A stretch of DNA of 64,000 nucleotides from Gadus chalcogrammus (taxonomy: Eukaryota; Chordata; Actinopteri; Gadiformes; Gadidae): assembly GCF_026213295.1 (NCBI RefSeq), contig NC_079423.1, positions 15,213,924 to 15,277,923 on the forward strand, written 5' to 3'. Under the pieces are notes generated by a model that had not been told where the DNA came from, searched no databases, and saw nothing but the letters and a program-made list of their open reading frames with translations. Made by a program: the position numbers and the translations under genes. Of the stretch, positions 1 through 45,893 are shown one piece after another (within the stretch, counting starts at the first letter, position 1; each line of letters begins with the position of its first letter).

Positions 1-67
1 CTGTGTTTTGGGTCTGTCTTCAGCGTGGTGCCTGGCAGCGCGTTGGACAGTGCCAACCCAGCCTCGC

Positions 68-104
<37 letters not shown>

Positions 105-507
105 CAGGGGTTGTGTTTTATTCGGGCCTCCATTGTGGTTGGTTCTTCTGGTTCAAACGGATCGAGTGTCTTGAGGGTTTTTCAAGAGATGGGTTGGCAC
201 TCCCCACATCGGCTCGCCAGGCAACCCCACCCACCCTCCCACCCCCCCCCCCGTTGCCCCGTGGGTCTGTTGTTCATGAGTCTCTCGTGCTGTGTGTCTT
301 AACCAATCAGGGTTGCCCTCGTCACAGCCAATCACGTGTCACTGACCACTCACTGTCCCCCCACTCAGGAGGTGGAAACTTTTTGCAGGAGATCGGCGAC
401 TGTTTGACTTTTAACGAATTGCTCATTTTCTCCCCCGATTTTTCTTATTTTTGCTTTTGCCCTCCACTCCTGTGTCCTAAAGTTGTGCCGTCTGTACTTT
501 TCGCCAG
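1..507. other. intron of ptprs (upstream part outside window)
   Basis: No exon is recognised here. The stretch holds an (AG)n run at about 73-101 and a C-run near 242-252. It ends in a T/C-rich tract and the CAG acceptor of the first visible exon. The ORFs across it are low-complexity or lack any recognisable domain. Confidence 0.7.
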
Positions 508-33323
<32,816 letters not shown>

Positions 33324-36300
33324 AATAGCCATCCTCCCTTCCCTTCCCCACCCCTCCCCCACCACCTCCCCCCTCCAGGTCTCTGCCCCCCTCCCCCCCA
33401 CTCTCCCCCACCCCCCTCAAACCTCGCCTGTCCCCTGAGCCATACAACCTTGCTTGAAATTTGAATAAGACGAAAATGGATAAAAAGAACAACAACGATT
33501 ACCCCAAGAAAAATGCCCCCACCCAGTAAAACCAAAATCTACAAACCACAAAGAACTCCCTTTCGAAAAGGAGGAGCCAGTTTAGTCAATCAAACGAAAA
33601 GCAAAGCGAAGTTGGAGCAGGTGAGGTACCACCTGACACCCCCACTCACCAATAAGAGGAGAGATTTAAAAAAGGCTTTGGCTCACACTTTGGGGGGATG
33701 GGGAACCCCAACCAGAGTCGGACTGCGAACCTTACCTCAAGTGTTACCAATGTGGGAGGACATTGTATACATTTTGTGGAGATTCACTTCTTTAAAAAAT
33801 ATATATATTGTACGTAATACGAAGACAGCAGACAAGGGAACGACTAGGGACGAGGTCGACAGAGCGACAGCAAGACGGAGGCAGGTGGATGTAGCCTGGA
33901 TGAGACGACTCTGCCTCCTTCTTCTTTTACATGTAGTGAGTGTGTTGGCGTGGGGTGGTGGCGGGGGGGGGGTACTTTATCAATGTCTTACAGCAGGAGC
34001 TGTTCAAAGAAACATCTGAATCATGGCTGCCTGTGTGAAAAAACATTCAGTGTCCCCACACGTAAACGCCACCTACCCCTTTGGCTAGCCAAGTGGTTCG
34101 AAAATACTCAGCAACCAAAATGAAGACAGATTACTTTCCATTTGGTCTGGAGGAACACTGTGTTTTACCCACCAGTGATTCATCCCATTAGCCATTAAAG
34201 CAACGCATCGCTTCTCTAGTTACCATCAAAAGGCCAGCCATTACTGAGTAAGACGGGGCTACAAAACAGAACACACGCTTCACCATGCTAGCATAGCGGA
34301 GGCAGGAACATGTACGTGAAAGAACGTGAACGTAATCAGTTCATTACCGACAGACATTTGGAGCGCCCGATTCCCGGTCTCTGGAGAAAGGGTGAAAGGT
34401 CCGACCACCCCAGTGTCGTTGTGACGAACTACCGACCCAACAGCGATCTTAAGATCTTCTGGAAGCCGAGGAATTCTCAGATGAGGCTCTCTCGGACGTG
34501 GCCATTGGCTCTCTTGCCGCTTTGACCTTCAATGTTGTTGTTTTGAAATTCGACCCCTACCTTAAAACTGTTGCATCATGGACGTTTGGTGCGGCCCTCT
34601 TTCATTTTAGTCAACTTTTTGTTTAAAAGGATACTGACTTAACAGGTGGTGCGAAAATACAAGTTCTGGATGTTGGTCAATGTGTGTGCCAGACTCTGCA
34701 TCGTCACATCTAGAACTTTTTTCGGTACTTTTTCCGTTTTCGTTTTATTTAACGTTAAACACCAAACATGCTGCTTACTTGTTGAGTGCTGTGTGCGTGG
34801 CTCTTCTGTGCGAGAGATCATACATACAAAAGGTGCCAGCTTTGCTCATGGGTTCACCAACCCCTGCCCTACCCCTGGTGGTCACAACGGAAAGTACATC
34901 AACGGATCATCCGATTTTTTTCTTTCTTCAAACTACTCCTTCGGCCTGTTAAGCGCTCATATATTGACCGGGCCAGTTCAGTCCCCCACCTTGCAGCAAC
35001 AAAGAGAACAAGAACCTCCTCTTGTGGCTCCTGTATGTGTATGCGTGTTTGTGTGTGTGCTCCTTGACCAATCGGATGAACCCAAGTTAATGCTCTCCGG
35101 CTCCTCCGTGGTCGGCGGGAACAGGAGAAGGTCCGCCATGTTGGGATTGAAACGTGACGCTCTGGAGGTGAAGAATTTAGTGACGGCTCACTTGTTCACC
35201 CCCTCCTCCACAAATGAAAAGGAAGATATATACTGGAACTAGTGTTTGTGAATGTGGGCGCGCCCGGAGGTGATGGAGGGGGTATTTTACTGCGTCGGTC
35301 TGGACTGACAGACCCTCGTTCCCCAGACGTTTCAAGTGGCGGGACCAGGAGCTGGAGACATGAACTGTGTGTGCGCGCGTGTGTGTGTGTGTGTACTCTG
35401 TTTCTCGTTTCCAAAAAAAGCCTTATTGTTACTGTAACTTTACAAATACGTTACTGTTGTATTATGATTATTATTACATTATTATTATTATGATTACCGA
35501 TTAATCTCATGTTACTTTACATAGCTGACTTTTTATTTAGCTTTATCTTTTTTTTAATACAGTTAGCGTGACATGATAAATGCTAATCTTTTCATATTAC
35601 ATTTAAAGACATTCTATTTTTTCACGTGTTCAGTATAACATATGTCTTTGTGAATGTGCGTATATATATATGTATATGTATATATTATACCACATTCACA
35701 TTGATAGATATATATTTAAATGCAGAATATATTAGAACTATCCAAACGATTATGAATTAGTTTTTTCTCCTTTTCATCCTGTTTTTAAAGGCCAACCAAC
35801 TTGTTACGAATTATGTGATTATGTACTTTTATTTCTTTACAGCAACCCTTAACGATTTCTTTGTGTTCCTTTACTGCCATAATACGGCCATATCTGCTGT
35901 GATAAGGTACATTTTTAACGTGTTTATAAGCATTGTTGACTTCATTAACCTGTACGCAGTAGAATATTTTGCATCGTGTTCAGTTTGTGATATTATTTTT
36001 TAACTGTTGTTTATCACCCATCTAAGAAGACAAAATGGCCCTTTTCTTTACCAGTTTTTTTTATATTTGCCCCAAAATGACTTCTTCTTCTGATCGTGTA
36101 CAGCCTCTGACAACATACAATTTGACGTCCCACAAAAAACTTGCTTTAAAAACATAACACGACCACCCATTATGTTAGCTATCAACTAAGATCCAAGATA
36201 TAATACCTGTAAATAAAATTAAACAAATATATAGATTATATGTATTTGTATAATTTGACACTGAAGCTCACAAACGAAGACCGACTTCTGACCGAGATTG

Positions 36301-37498
36301 GGATTCCCATGTCCGACTTCTTCGGTGTTCGTAAAGCCTTTTCCCGCCCTTTTCCCCTCAAAGTATTCCCCCTCCATTTCTGATTCCTGCTTTTTAAATA
36401 CCGTTGCCTATAATTTCTCATTCTAGCAATCTGTTAACCATTGGCTGTGGAGGCTCAACTAGGGCGCTACCATTCCCTTAAGCGGGGTAACCACGACCGT
36501 TCCTTTCTATAATAACTAGTACGGGTGTAAATGTGACCGCCTCCAGACTACAAAAACCCTATCCCAAAGGGGTTCAGTGCTGTAACGACTCCCTTGGACC
36601 TCAAACACTATATTGGTCGTCATTTTATACACACGTGAACCTCCGGGTACCAAAACGAAAACTCGCAGCAACACCCGTACGACGCTAACACGCTAAGATT
36701 CAAACCATAAATCTGTTACCAAGGAAACAATCCATCCTGTGGGGCTACTAGTACATAATCATAACCAAAGGGGGGCAGGGGGTGTACTCTGTACCTGACA
36801 TTTGACCACAGTACATTTTCTTCCAAGATCATTTGTACAAAATACCATGTTTTTGTCGGGTTGTTTTTCGAGGGGGGGGGGGGGGTAGTCTTTTTTTTTT
36901 TGTTTTACTGGAGGCGGGAAAATAATCAGGACTTTTAAGAGCCAGGAGGAAGAAGACGACTCGACTTTCCGCAGACAGCTTCTGCTGTGGATTTACAATT
37001 CCGGCATCTCCTTCACAGTACTGAGAAGATCTTAGAGGAATTGTTTGGGAACTTAACTGAACTAAATCCGTTGCGGAGGACTCGTTCTCCGACGGAGACC
37101 CCCAACACGGGCCACTGCGCCTGTGCCAAAACCTTTCTCCGTGGACGTGGTTGGAAGCTTGTGTAATGTGTTATTCTTTTTCCAGTTCATGTAAAGATGC
37201 TAGACTTTTTTTTGACAACAGCCACCGAAATGACCAGAGTATTTCGCGGAAATTGGGAGGGCGGGGGGGGGGAGTATAAAAATGAACAAAAGAAGAAAAA
37301 GTGACAAGAAACGTATACATACAACAGCAAATGAGAACAAAAAAATAATGAAATTCCCATACTCTGCAGAATTATTTTCCTTTGTATGAGGGCCAAGTGC
37401 TATCACATTCAAACTGTTACTTCGAACTCGACAATAATTGGTTAAAAACCACTGTGTATGTAGATATGTTGACTTTGTATTAAAGAAATGTTGTCTGA
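33324..37498 (+). other. ptprs: ptprs 3' untranslated region (probable)
   Basis: No splice or coding signal is recognised after the stop. The stretch is C-rich at first, then AT-rich. ATTAAA at 37479-37484 is followed 12 bases later by an A-run and T/G-rich sequence, a credible cleavage site giving a 3'UTR of about 4.2 kb. An earlier AATAAA lies near 36213. The 198-residue open frame at 34646-35242 has no recognisable domain and is ignored. Confidence 0.55.
37479..37484 (+). terminator. ptprs: candidate polyadenylation signal of ptprs
   Basis: ATTAAA hexamer; an A-run starts about 12 bases downstream, followed by TG/T-rich sequence. It is the last well-placed signal before the intergenic region. 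Confidence 0.45.
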
Positions 37499-40400
37499 AA
37501 AAAAAAAAACTGACACACCTCTGTTTCGTTATTTTCTCCTCATCGTCAATCAGATCCCCTCCTCAAACAAGCCTAATGGATCGGTCCGTCTTTTGTTTAC
37601 CATTTGTCCATCGGCGTTCATTGCGATAATTACTACGTGCGACGGAAATACAATTAAGCCTGGTGATGTGTGCACACATTCTTCGGATTCCCAGTCAATC
37701 AACGCCTGGGGGAGGCCGTGCGTGTTTGATCAGGGAGCTTTGTCACAGTCGTACCCTTTGTTTTCTTCCTTTCCCTGAAAGGGGCCCCGGGTGGATAATT
37801 GCCAGGCAGGTCGTCTGCTGTGCAGTGTGGCGCCCAGAGGCCTTACCATATTCGCTTCCCCCTCTCTCGTTCTCTCTCTGCTTATTCGCCCTTCAAGTAC
37901 AATCTCTGACATGACTTCTCGGTCGGAGATAACCCTGGGTGTTGATCCCTGCACTGGGGCAAGAGAGTGGTGAGGTATTGGTGCTGGGGTACTTGATTTG
38001 ATGTCCCATGTCCATAGTCCACCTAGCCGTCCATGAGCAAGATGCCTAACCTAACCTCTACCTCTTCTCCCTAACCACATCACAAACATTTATCGGAATT
38101 CATGGCAAGTATTCACTAAAAGCCTCTTCCAAATGACTAATAGTACTCAGCCAAACGGCCGTGGCACATTCTAGTGTCTTCGGCTTCTTGAGACCTATCA
38201 AAAATTGTGATTCGTTTAGCACTGGGATTCACACTTAACCACTAGCACTAAAGATTATCTCACGAAAAGGCAGGCCATGTCACCTAAAACGCCAATTTGC
38301 TCCGAGAGTGTGCTCAGTCAGAGTGGCTAATGTGTGCGGCGTGGCAAGGCTTCAAGAACGATATTGCCAATTGCCCACTTGGAGGGGCGCGCATAGAGGC
38401 ACTCTGTAGCCGGTGAGCAGGCCGGGCGCATGGGAGACCAAGCAGGAGAGTGAATTAGAGGGGTGATTATGCAGTGAGTCAGACGGCAACTCGTTAGCGT
38501 CCAGCTAAGCAAGCAATCAAGGAATCGATGTGACATCGGACCCAAAAGCCACAGAAATGTGTAATAAATGGCAATGCGATAAATTTGATTATCGGCAGTG
38601 CCGTGGCCGGACTCTCTCCGTCGTAGCAAATGACAAATCAATCTGATCAAGCCACAGGGAGAGCCGAGCGTAGCTAAGGGAAAGCCAGCCACTTGCACCA
38701 TTGCTTTCAGAAGTTCTTCCATATGCTGTGCACTGTTTTTCTCTTTTTCTTGCCCCCCTCTTCGGTAGGACTCGTGGATGAGATGTTCAAATATTCATGA
38801 CACACTATTAGGGGTTTTACGATCACATTTTATAATCAGGGATTTATTGGCGTTTGGATTGGCGCCAGCTGCACAGTAAAGGCTGTCAGAAGGCCGTTGT
38901 ACCACCTGCCCACAAATTCACAAGAGAGGGAGATCTGTGGTGGACCCTGTGTCGCAATGCTCGTTTGCGTGAATCACATACTGTGGTGCGTGAGGTGTTG
39001 TGGAGGGACAAAAGTGTCGTCGATGGAGAGAGAGTTGATGCCAGGCAGTGGGCTACTTAAGAAAACGAATGAACTGATCAATTATTTGGCTGGAATAGAG
39101 CAATGGGAATGCAATACTTATGTACAATGTGTGAAGGATCATTTAAAACCTACGTTCCACTACTATAATGAATAAACGGGCTGCTATTCAACTCAAATAA
39201 GAAATGGGTCGGAGGAGGTTAACTTCAGGTTTTTAGGTTTATCTCTAACATATAGGTCTATGCCCTTCCATGGTCTCCATCAATAAGAAATGCTTAATAT
39301 ATTAAGCGTTGCACATGATGTCACACACATTCCCAGCCGCCGTCTTGGTTCTTTCCAAGCTTATAATAAGAATAGTTACCACTGGTTGTTGGGTTATTCT
39401 AGACGTAATGGTCATTGAGTACCAGCTGCCCGGAATGTGCTTTTGGGACTTCAGACTTCTGTAAATGTCATTCTAAAATGATTCCCATTTTAGGTTGGCG
39501 TTTAGTAGCATAGACACAAATCATAGATTAAAGTTTTTTGCATTGAAGTATTGTCAAACCTCGTCAATACATAACTTGAACATGATGATAAGTCCATCAG
39601 CAGCACATATAGGCCTAAAAATAGAAGATACAACCTATAGCCTATTTTGAATCCTTAATTACCAAATCATGAAACCTAGGCAACAAACATGCCTCAATAA
39701 ACATAAGACAAATTAATACTAAATTAGTTATACAGTTATACTCATAGTAAAACAATAAGTAATCAGTAATTGTTTAAGGAGACAACAGTCCTTCTGGCTC
39801 TGCCATGTGACTTTGCTGCTCTCTGCTGGACCAAAATTACATTTAGTTGACAAGACAGCGGCAGTTTTTTACTCGGGTGTTTCTGCAAACAAGAAAAAAG
39901 TCCAAAACCAAAACAAGAGAATAGGTTTACGCCAACTAATTCAACATTTGCAGACAATGACATTTATTGTATTTTGCTAGTTTTGGCTTGTGCTTTTCTT
40001 TCTCACATGTTTTCCATTCTTCAGAGAGTAAATGTAGTGCAATACCCAGGGGGCCAATTAGGTCCTCGTATGTGCAGGGTTCTTCTCTGCCACTGTGGCA
40101 TATTTCAGAGATCGAGTTTAGCCGAATCGGTCTCACCCAACGCAGCGCACAATTCCCAGCTCTCCCGGATCTAGCAAACACTGTTTATAACCAAAATACT
40201 GCTTAGTCTTTGTTTTGCACATGCCCATAGAAGGGGAGGTGAAATGCCTTGGATAAAAGTCAACTGGCCAGCAGAGGTTGGGGTTTACTTTTATCCTACT
40301 TTTCACTGGACTAGCATTGTTATTAACCCAGGATTGACCCCTATGATTCAAAATCATTTAGAAGCATGTGATGCTGACTTTACTTCTTTCCCTGGCGGAC

Positions 40401-41029
40401 CTTTTAAATATTTATTCTTGCATTTTTATGCTTTATGATTGAGTGAAATAGGCAGGAAGGGATGGGAAATATTGAGGAGGACATGCTGCAAAGGACCACG
40501 GGCTGGATTCAAACCCAAGTCGCTGCGTGCGAACAGGACTGAGCCCCAGCCCCGGCATGGCGCAATAAGCCTGAGTTGATATCTGTGCCGTGCTTTTAAC
40601 GGCTTTCCCTCCAGCGAGCTACCTCTGCCATTTTGAACGCTCTCTTTTCATGTAGCCTATTCCGTTGGTGTTTTTCCACATTCAGCAGATCTTTGAATCT
40701 GTAGCGGCAGAATTCAGAGTCCTCCACTCTCTACTTCATGTTTAGAACATACACTTCATTCCTTTTCGTGCTGACATTTTCAGGGGTGAAATTCGCCTTG
40801 TATATCTGCATGCCCTTCTGCGTTAAATGCCACGGATATGGTGAATCTAATGCACACAAATAAATTGTTTACATTAAGAAGATATATGAAATAAATAAAA
40901 AAATTCTATGCCATATTGTATAACTGACTTGTCCTTGATTTGGTAATGGACGCAATTACTTGCATTGTTGTTCAAGCGGCACTTAATTGCAGCTTTGATG
41001 TGGCCACATTAGATGACTAGATGAATGTA

Positions 41030-41126
<97 letters not shown>

Positions 41127-42250
41127 TATGTGTGTTAGTGTGTCTACTTTCATTTACAGCTCCTATCTTAAATCGCTGCAGGTAAACTATGTGGTTATGG
41201 ATTTATAAATAAGTAAAAGGTCAATCTGTATTTTTGTGTGTGTGTGTATTGTTTCTACATAGACCTCAGGCTAGACTGTCTTCCTGTTTGTTTACGTGTT
41301 GAATTTATCAAATTTTACCAGGAATACCCCTGTCACCGAAATGTCCTTCCTCCTATGAATAAACGTTCCTTTAACTCTCGGGGACAAGGACAGAGAGAGC
41401 GTGCGAATGTGACTCAGAAATTTCCCAGAAGATGCAAACATCGTTTTATGTCCTCTGCTATGCAGTTACCGTACATGGTCAAGTATGGCGACACAGGTCA
41501 AGTATGGCGTCAGACAGTGACGTGCACCGACTCTCCACGCATTAGAGGGTTTAAAAGAAGTGGAGAGCCACTGGAGAGAACAAAATTAATTAAGGATATT
41601 TTATAGCTAATAGATTTGGTCGAGGGACTTGGGTTCTGAATATCACCTGCGGGTCGAAATCCTGTCTTGCGAGCTGCCATTGGCCATGCGACTCCGCCTC
41701 ATCACTTCAGAGCTGTCTTTGTGAAGCAAGACAACCCCACAGGGTGACTGTTCCACAATCACCGCTGAGGTTCAATGTCTGCAGTTCCTTTGAGCCAGGC
41801 ACTCACAAGGTAAAATGTCAGAAAATCATATCCTGTTTTGGCCAGAGGATGTTTACAAAAAAATCCATGTAGGCCTACAGAGGGATTACTTGTAAAACAG
41901 GAATAGTATTTATTATAACATAACGGTTATTAATAGCTCAGCATGACCAACTGAATACCTGAGGAGAGAGTGATGCCCATGCAAGTACGGTGGCTGCTAT
42001 CGGAGTACATAATGGCCTGTTGTGATTGCTCTACGTCCTCTCTCTTTAGCTTGAAGCCCTTGTGCAAAATAGAACATGGCTAACCTGATCAATGACCATC
42101 CAAAGAATGTTTGGATACATGCCTATAGATATGGAAAATAATTAAGGAATGGCATGTCATATAACCCAATATAACACAGTGGTTCTTATTTATAAAGCAT
42201 TTTCCCCAACAAAATTTGAACTACAACATTTTATAGCCCTGCATCATGTA
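37499..42250. other. intergenic region, no gene recognised
   Basis: AT-rich unique DNA with a pure (TG)n run at 41032-41116. The minus-strand open frame at 38327-38722 has no recognisable domain. Some blocks (e.g. about 38500-38640) are repeat-free and could be conserved regulatory sequence. Confidence 0.55.
41032..41116. repeat. (TG)n microsatellite
   Basis: About 42 uninterrupted TG units followed by AGAGAGAG. Confidence 0.98.
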
Positions 42251-42279
42251 CAGTAATGATGAGCAATGAGGCCTGACAC

Positions 42280-43290
42280 GCTCAGTCTTTGTATTTGCGA
42301 TTCAGCATACTAGCGCGACATGAGTGTGTTAGCATTGTCTGAGATGAGTTCAGTTTATGTGGTGACCCGTGGGCCAAGCAATGTCGTTTCAGTTTTGCGA
42401 TGATTGATGTTGCTGTGATGTCCTTGAGTTGGTCCGGGATTTGATACCGCAAGCACTTGATAATGTTTACCGTTCCCTTCCAGGATGTCTGTGGCCACTC
42501 TAGACCACGTAGATCTGTAACTGCGTGGTTCTGTTGCTGGTTTTTGTTGCTGTTTCACACAGAGCATGAGAGTGTTGCATTGTCACTGTCTCTGATGGTG
42601 GACGAAAGCGCTTTGCCTCGGCCTCCGACTTAGGCTCTACACATTGGTATCCTCTGTGAATCATGTTTGCGTGCTTACTCTGTAGCGACTGGGGAATAAC
42701 TGTTTAGGGAGCCCTCATAATACCCATTCAGTTGGTTCAGAAACAGCACTGATAGGTCCTTCATCCTGTCTAGCTCCGCCCGTTACTCTGTCCTGCAGGG
42801 CCGGACATGGGCGTGCTGGACAGACGACATGCTGTATGGATCAAGTTTCAGTATGAGAGTATGTGGTTGGTAGCCTACCAAGTTTGACCTTGAAGAGATC
42901 AGCATATTCCATGAAAATCTGGTGAGGCAGGTTGGCATTGTCATTCGTTGTTCAGTGTTACTAAGCCCATGTGTTTGAACGCTGCTTTCTCTCCGCCATG
43001 TAGAACTGTAGTGCAATTGGCTGGCCTGCTAGGTGACATGACAGGACAACTGAAGCCACAGTGTTAATCTGATTTCCTCCACATGCCAACAAGTTGGTGA
43101 TTCTTCAACAGTCTATTTCCTCTCTTTTCGTTTGAATGCAGTTTGAATGCATCATATGCTATGACGTTGCATTTGCTCTATCGACATTCATTTTGTCGGG
43201 CTTGCCGTTGAAGTGGACAGTGGTGAGTGCTTCACTTTTCTCCTTTTTATGAGAGTCTGCTGTGTCAACCTCCTCCATTGTGATTTCGTC
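42280..43290 (-). mobile_element. decayed Ty3/Gypsy-like LTR retrotransposon pol fragment
   Basis: On the minus strand, broken reading frames show Gypsy pol landmarks in order. First comes a protease-like stretch with NVIAYDAFKLHSNEKR and then LVACGGNQINTV (about 43050-43200). Next is the start of reverse transcriptase: YADLFKVKLGRLPTTY, RPCPALQDRVT, EPTEW (about 42720-42930). Then an integrase piece, MIHRGYQC...RVATDILEGNGKHYQVLA and an SDNAN stretch (about 42330-42700). Most of RT and RNase H is deleted between EPTEW and the integrase, and there are stops and frameshifts. No LTRs or target duplication were identified. It is inactive. Confidence 0.6.
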
Positions 43291-44430
43291 AAAATGGATT
43301 GACTCACCCAGTGTTCAGGTGGGTTTCCTCAAGGTGCTCAAAAAACACATCTACGTTAGGTTAATGCTCCTGCGGGTGCCAAGGGCCGTCCACTGTTCCT
43401 AGTGGAGCTAGTGATGGGTTTAATGCAGAGTCCTCCATTTCGTTCAGGATCAATGACGCATTTAAAAATAAAATGAATATGTAAAAGTCTCTGTGTGCTA
43501 TGGTGCTGCTATGTAGATCTGCAACATGTTTTGTAATGGTTCCATTTCTTACATCTGTGACACTGTTTGCAATTTTCTCTGTTTGCTGTGAGGCTGGCCC
43601 AATTTTTACCAAAACCAGTAAAAATGTCCTTATGATTTGCAAGAGATTGTATTGATTGTCGTTCATCTGTGAAACATGATTCCACCATCAGTCATGATAA
43701 TTCTCATGATCGCCATGTGATTCAAATCTTTTAAACAGCAATTGAATGTGATATGTTCTCCATAAAATGTAATGCAGACTGGTTTACTGCCAATATATGA
43801 TCTGAAAACCCATCAGTAGATTTCTCCCATTTTTGTTGATTAAGGCCTTGGCCAGAGCTCTGACGAGCTATTCACATGGGCTGTACTCACACCACACTGC
43901 TCGTGGCCTGGTGTGTTGGCTGAGCCATAACTCTCACCTCGAGTGAACGGCTTCTTCGCTCCTGTCACAACATGTCAGGACGGATATCTTTGGAATGAGA
44001 GGAGAGACTTTGGCGTGAGCGTTCCGTCGTCTGTCCCCTGCTTCCTTTGACCCTCCCGCTAAAAACAAAAGAGTAGCAGACGCTTGCCTGTCGTTCTGCT
44101 CGACGTTTCGATAGAGACGGTCTGTGTGTCGTGTGTTGAACGGTAGCGTGAAGCGCGGTTAGAGTGTAGATACGTAGTAGTGCTGTGACAGTCCATGGGA
44201 GTTCAAGCTCAGTTCATCCGTGTGTGTGTGTGTGTCGAGAGGGGGCCAGAGGCTCTGGTTTTTGTCTCCAGTCATTCCGGAGCTCGTGTGGATAAATACA
44301 GGCCACTGCTGCTCTGCTTTAGATGAAAGTAAGTGGCAATGATCTGCCTGTGGCCAGTACGATTAAAAAGATTATCCGGTTGAGTTAAGATCTGGAAATG
44401 CTGCGTGGATGAGTCTGATTTGGATTGCAG
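43290..44430. other. intergenic, nothing firm
   Basis: Unique AT-rich sequence; part may be upstream gag remnants of the Gypsy fragment, but no motif is recognisable. Confidence 0.4.
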
Positions 44431-45440
44431 TTAATAATAATAATAATCATACATTTAATTTAGAGGCGCCTTTCAAGACACCCAAGGTCACCTTACAGAG
44501 CATATAGTCATCATACATTTTTTAAAAAACAAGACATTGTGGAAAAAATAAATAAATAAATAAATAAACATAAGCAATAAGAAATAACTAAAACAAAAAC
44601 AAGACAAAACAAAACAAAAAAAAACAATCAAAACATAGATCAGTTAGACGTTGTGTGCGAGTTTGAACAGGTGAGTTTTGAGTTGTGACTTGAAGGTTGT
44701 AATGGTGTCTGACTGTTTTATGTGTGGGGGGAGGGAGTTCCAGAGCCTGGGTGCTGAACAGCTGAATGACCGGGCACCCATTGAAGTGAGTCGTGATGTG
44801 GGGATACATAGTAGTCCAGCAGAGGTTGAGCGGAGGGAGCGGGAGGGAGTGTATTCTTGGAGGAGGTCGCAGAGGTAACTGGGGGCTAGGTTGTGGAGAG
44901 CTTTGTAGGTGTAGGAGTAGGGTTTTGTATTGGATGCGGTAGTGTACTGGGAGCCAGTGGAGTTGGATGAGGACAGGGGTGATGTGGTCAGATGATTTGG
45001 TGCGGGTGATGATCCGGGCGGCTGAGTTCTGAATGATCTGCAGTCTGTTGATGAGTTTGGTGGGGAGTCCGGTGAGGAGGGCGTTGCAGTAGTCTATGCG
45101 TGATGTGACAAATGAGTGAACTAGGATTTTAGTGCCGGATTGGGTCAGTGATGGGCGGAGTCTGGCGATGTTGCGGAGGTGGAAGAATGCAGTCCGGGTG
45201 ATGTTGTGAACATGGGGTGCGAATGAGAGGGTGTTGTCCAGGATGACGCCGAGGCTCTTGACTTTGGAGGAGAAGGGTACTGGGAATCCATCGATAATTA
45301 TGAGTGGAGCTGGGGTGTGTTGTGATTTAGTGAGGGTGGATTTGGATCCGATGAGCAGGGCCTCGGTCTTGTTTCCATTGAGTTTCAGGAAGTTCCTGCT
45401 CAACCAGCTCCAGATCTCAGTTGTGACAGTGACAGTTAAC
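44431..45440 (-). mobile_element. 5'-truncated L2-type LINE, 3' end of the reverse transcriptase ORF and tail
   Basis: The minus-strand frame 44588-45403 encodes the RT C-terminal part typical of fish L2 elements: SLGVILDNTLSFAPHV, TRTAFFHLRNIARLRPSL, FVTSRIDYCNALLTGLP, IQNSAARIITRTK, LHWLPVHYRIQYKTLLL. A frameshift follows, and the usual TSAGLLCIP / [15 protein letters not shown] end lies in another frame. The 3' tail has GGCGCCTTTCAAGACACCCA and ends in TAATAATAA microsatellite sequence near 44433. Endonuclease and RT catalytic parts are missing, so it cannot move by itself. Confidence 0.85.
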
Positions 45441-45856
45441 TGTCACTATTGGTAGCCTAGTGTGTTATAACTTTTTTAATCGACGTGATTTATGTTGAGA
45501 CGACAGCACAAATTCACATTCAGGGAAGTATATCAAACCAGACTTTTAACGTCAACACTTATTGTACTTTGCTATTTTGTGTGTGCGTGCGTGTGTCTGC
45601 GTCTCACACACACCGTAACACTTTGTGTGTTACAATGTCAAATTGTCATTTAGCTGTAATATTATTGTCTCTTTACCCTTTCAATATTCAGGAGGAGCAA
45701 TTTAAAAAAGTAATTGTGTTTCTATTTACTGGTGTTGGGATGGTTACACAATTTATAGATATTTTTTAAAGCACACATAATGTTAGCCTGTAGATAATAT
45801 GCAATTAAACATCATCCACACTAAACCCATATATGTATGTATAAATATATAAATAA

Positions 45857-45893
<37 letters not shown>

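Noticed and set aside
34646..35242. 198-residue open frame downstream of ptprs
   Set aside because: Lies in the probable 3'UTR, no recognisable domain, includes a TG-repeat-derived Cys/Val run.
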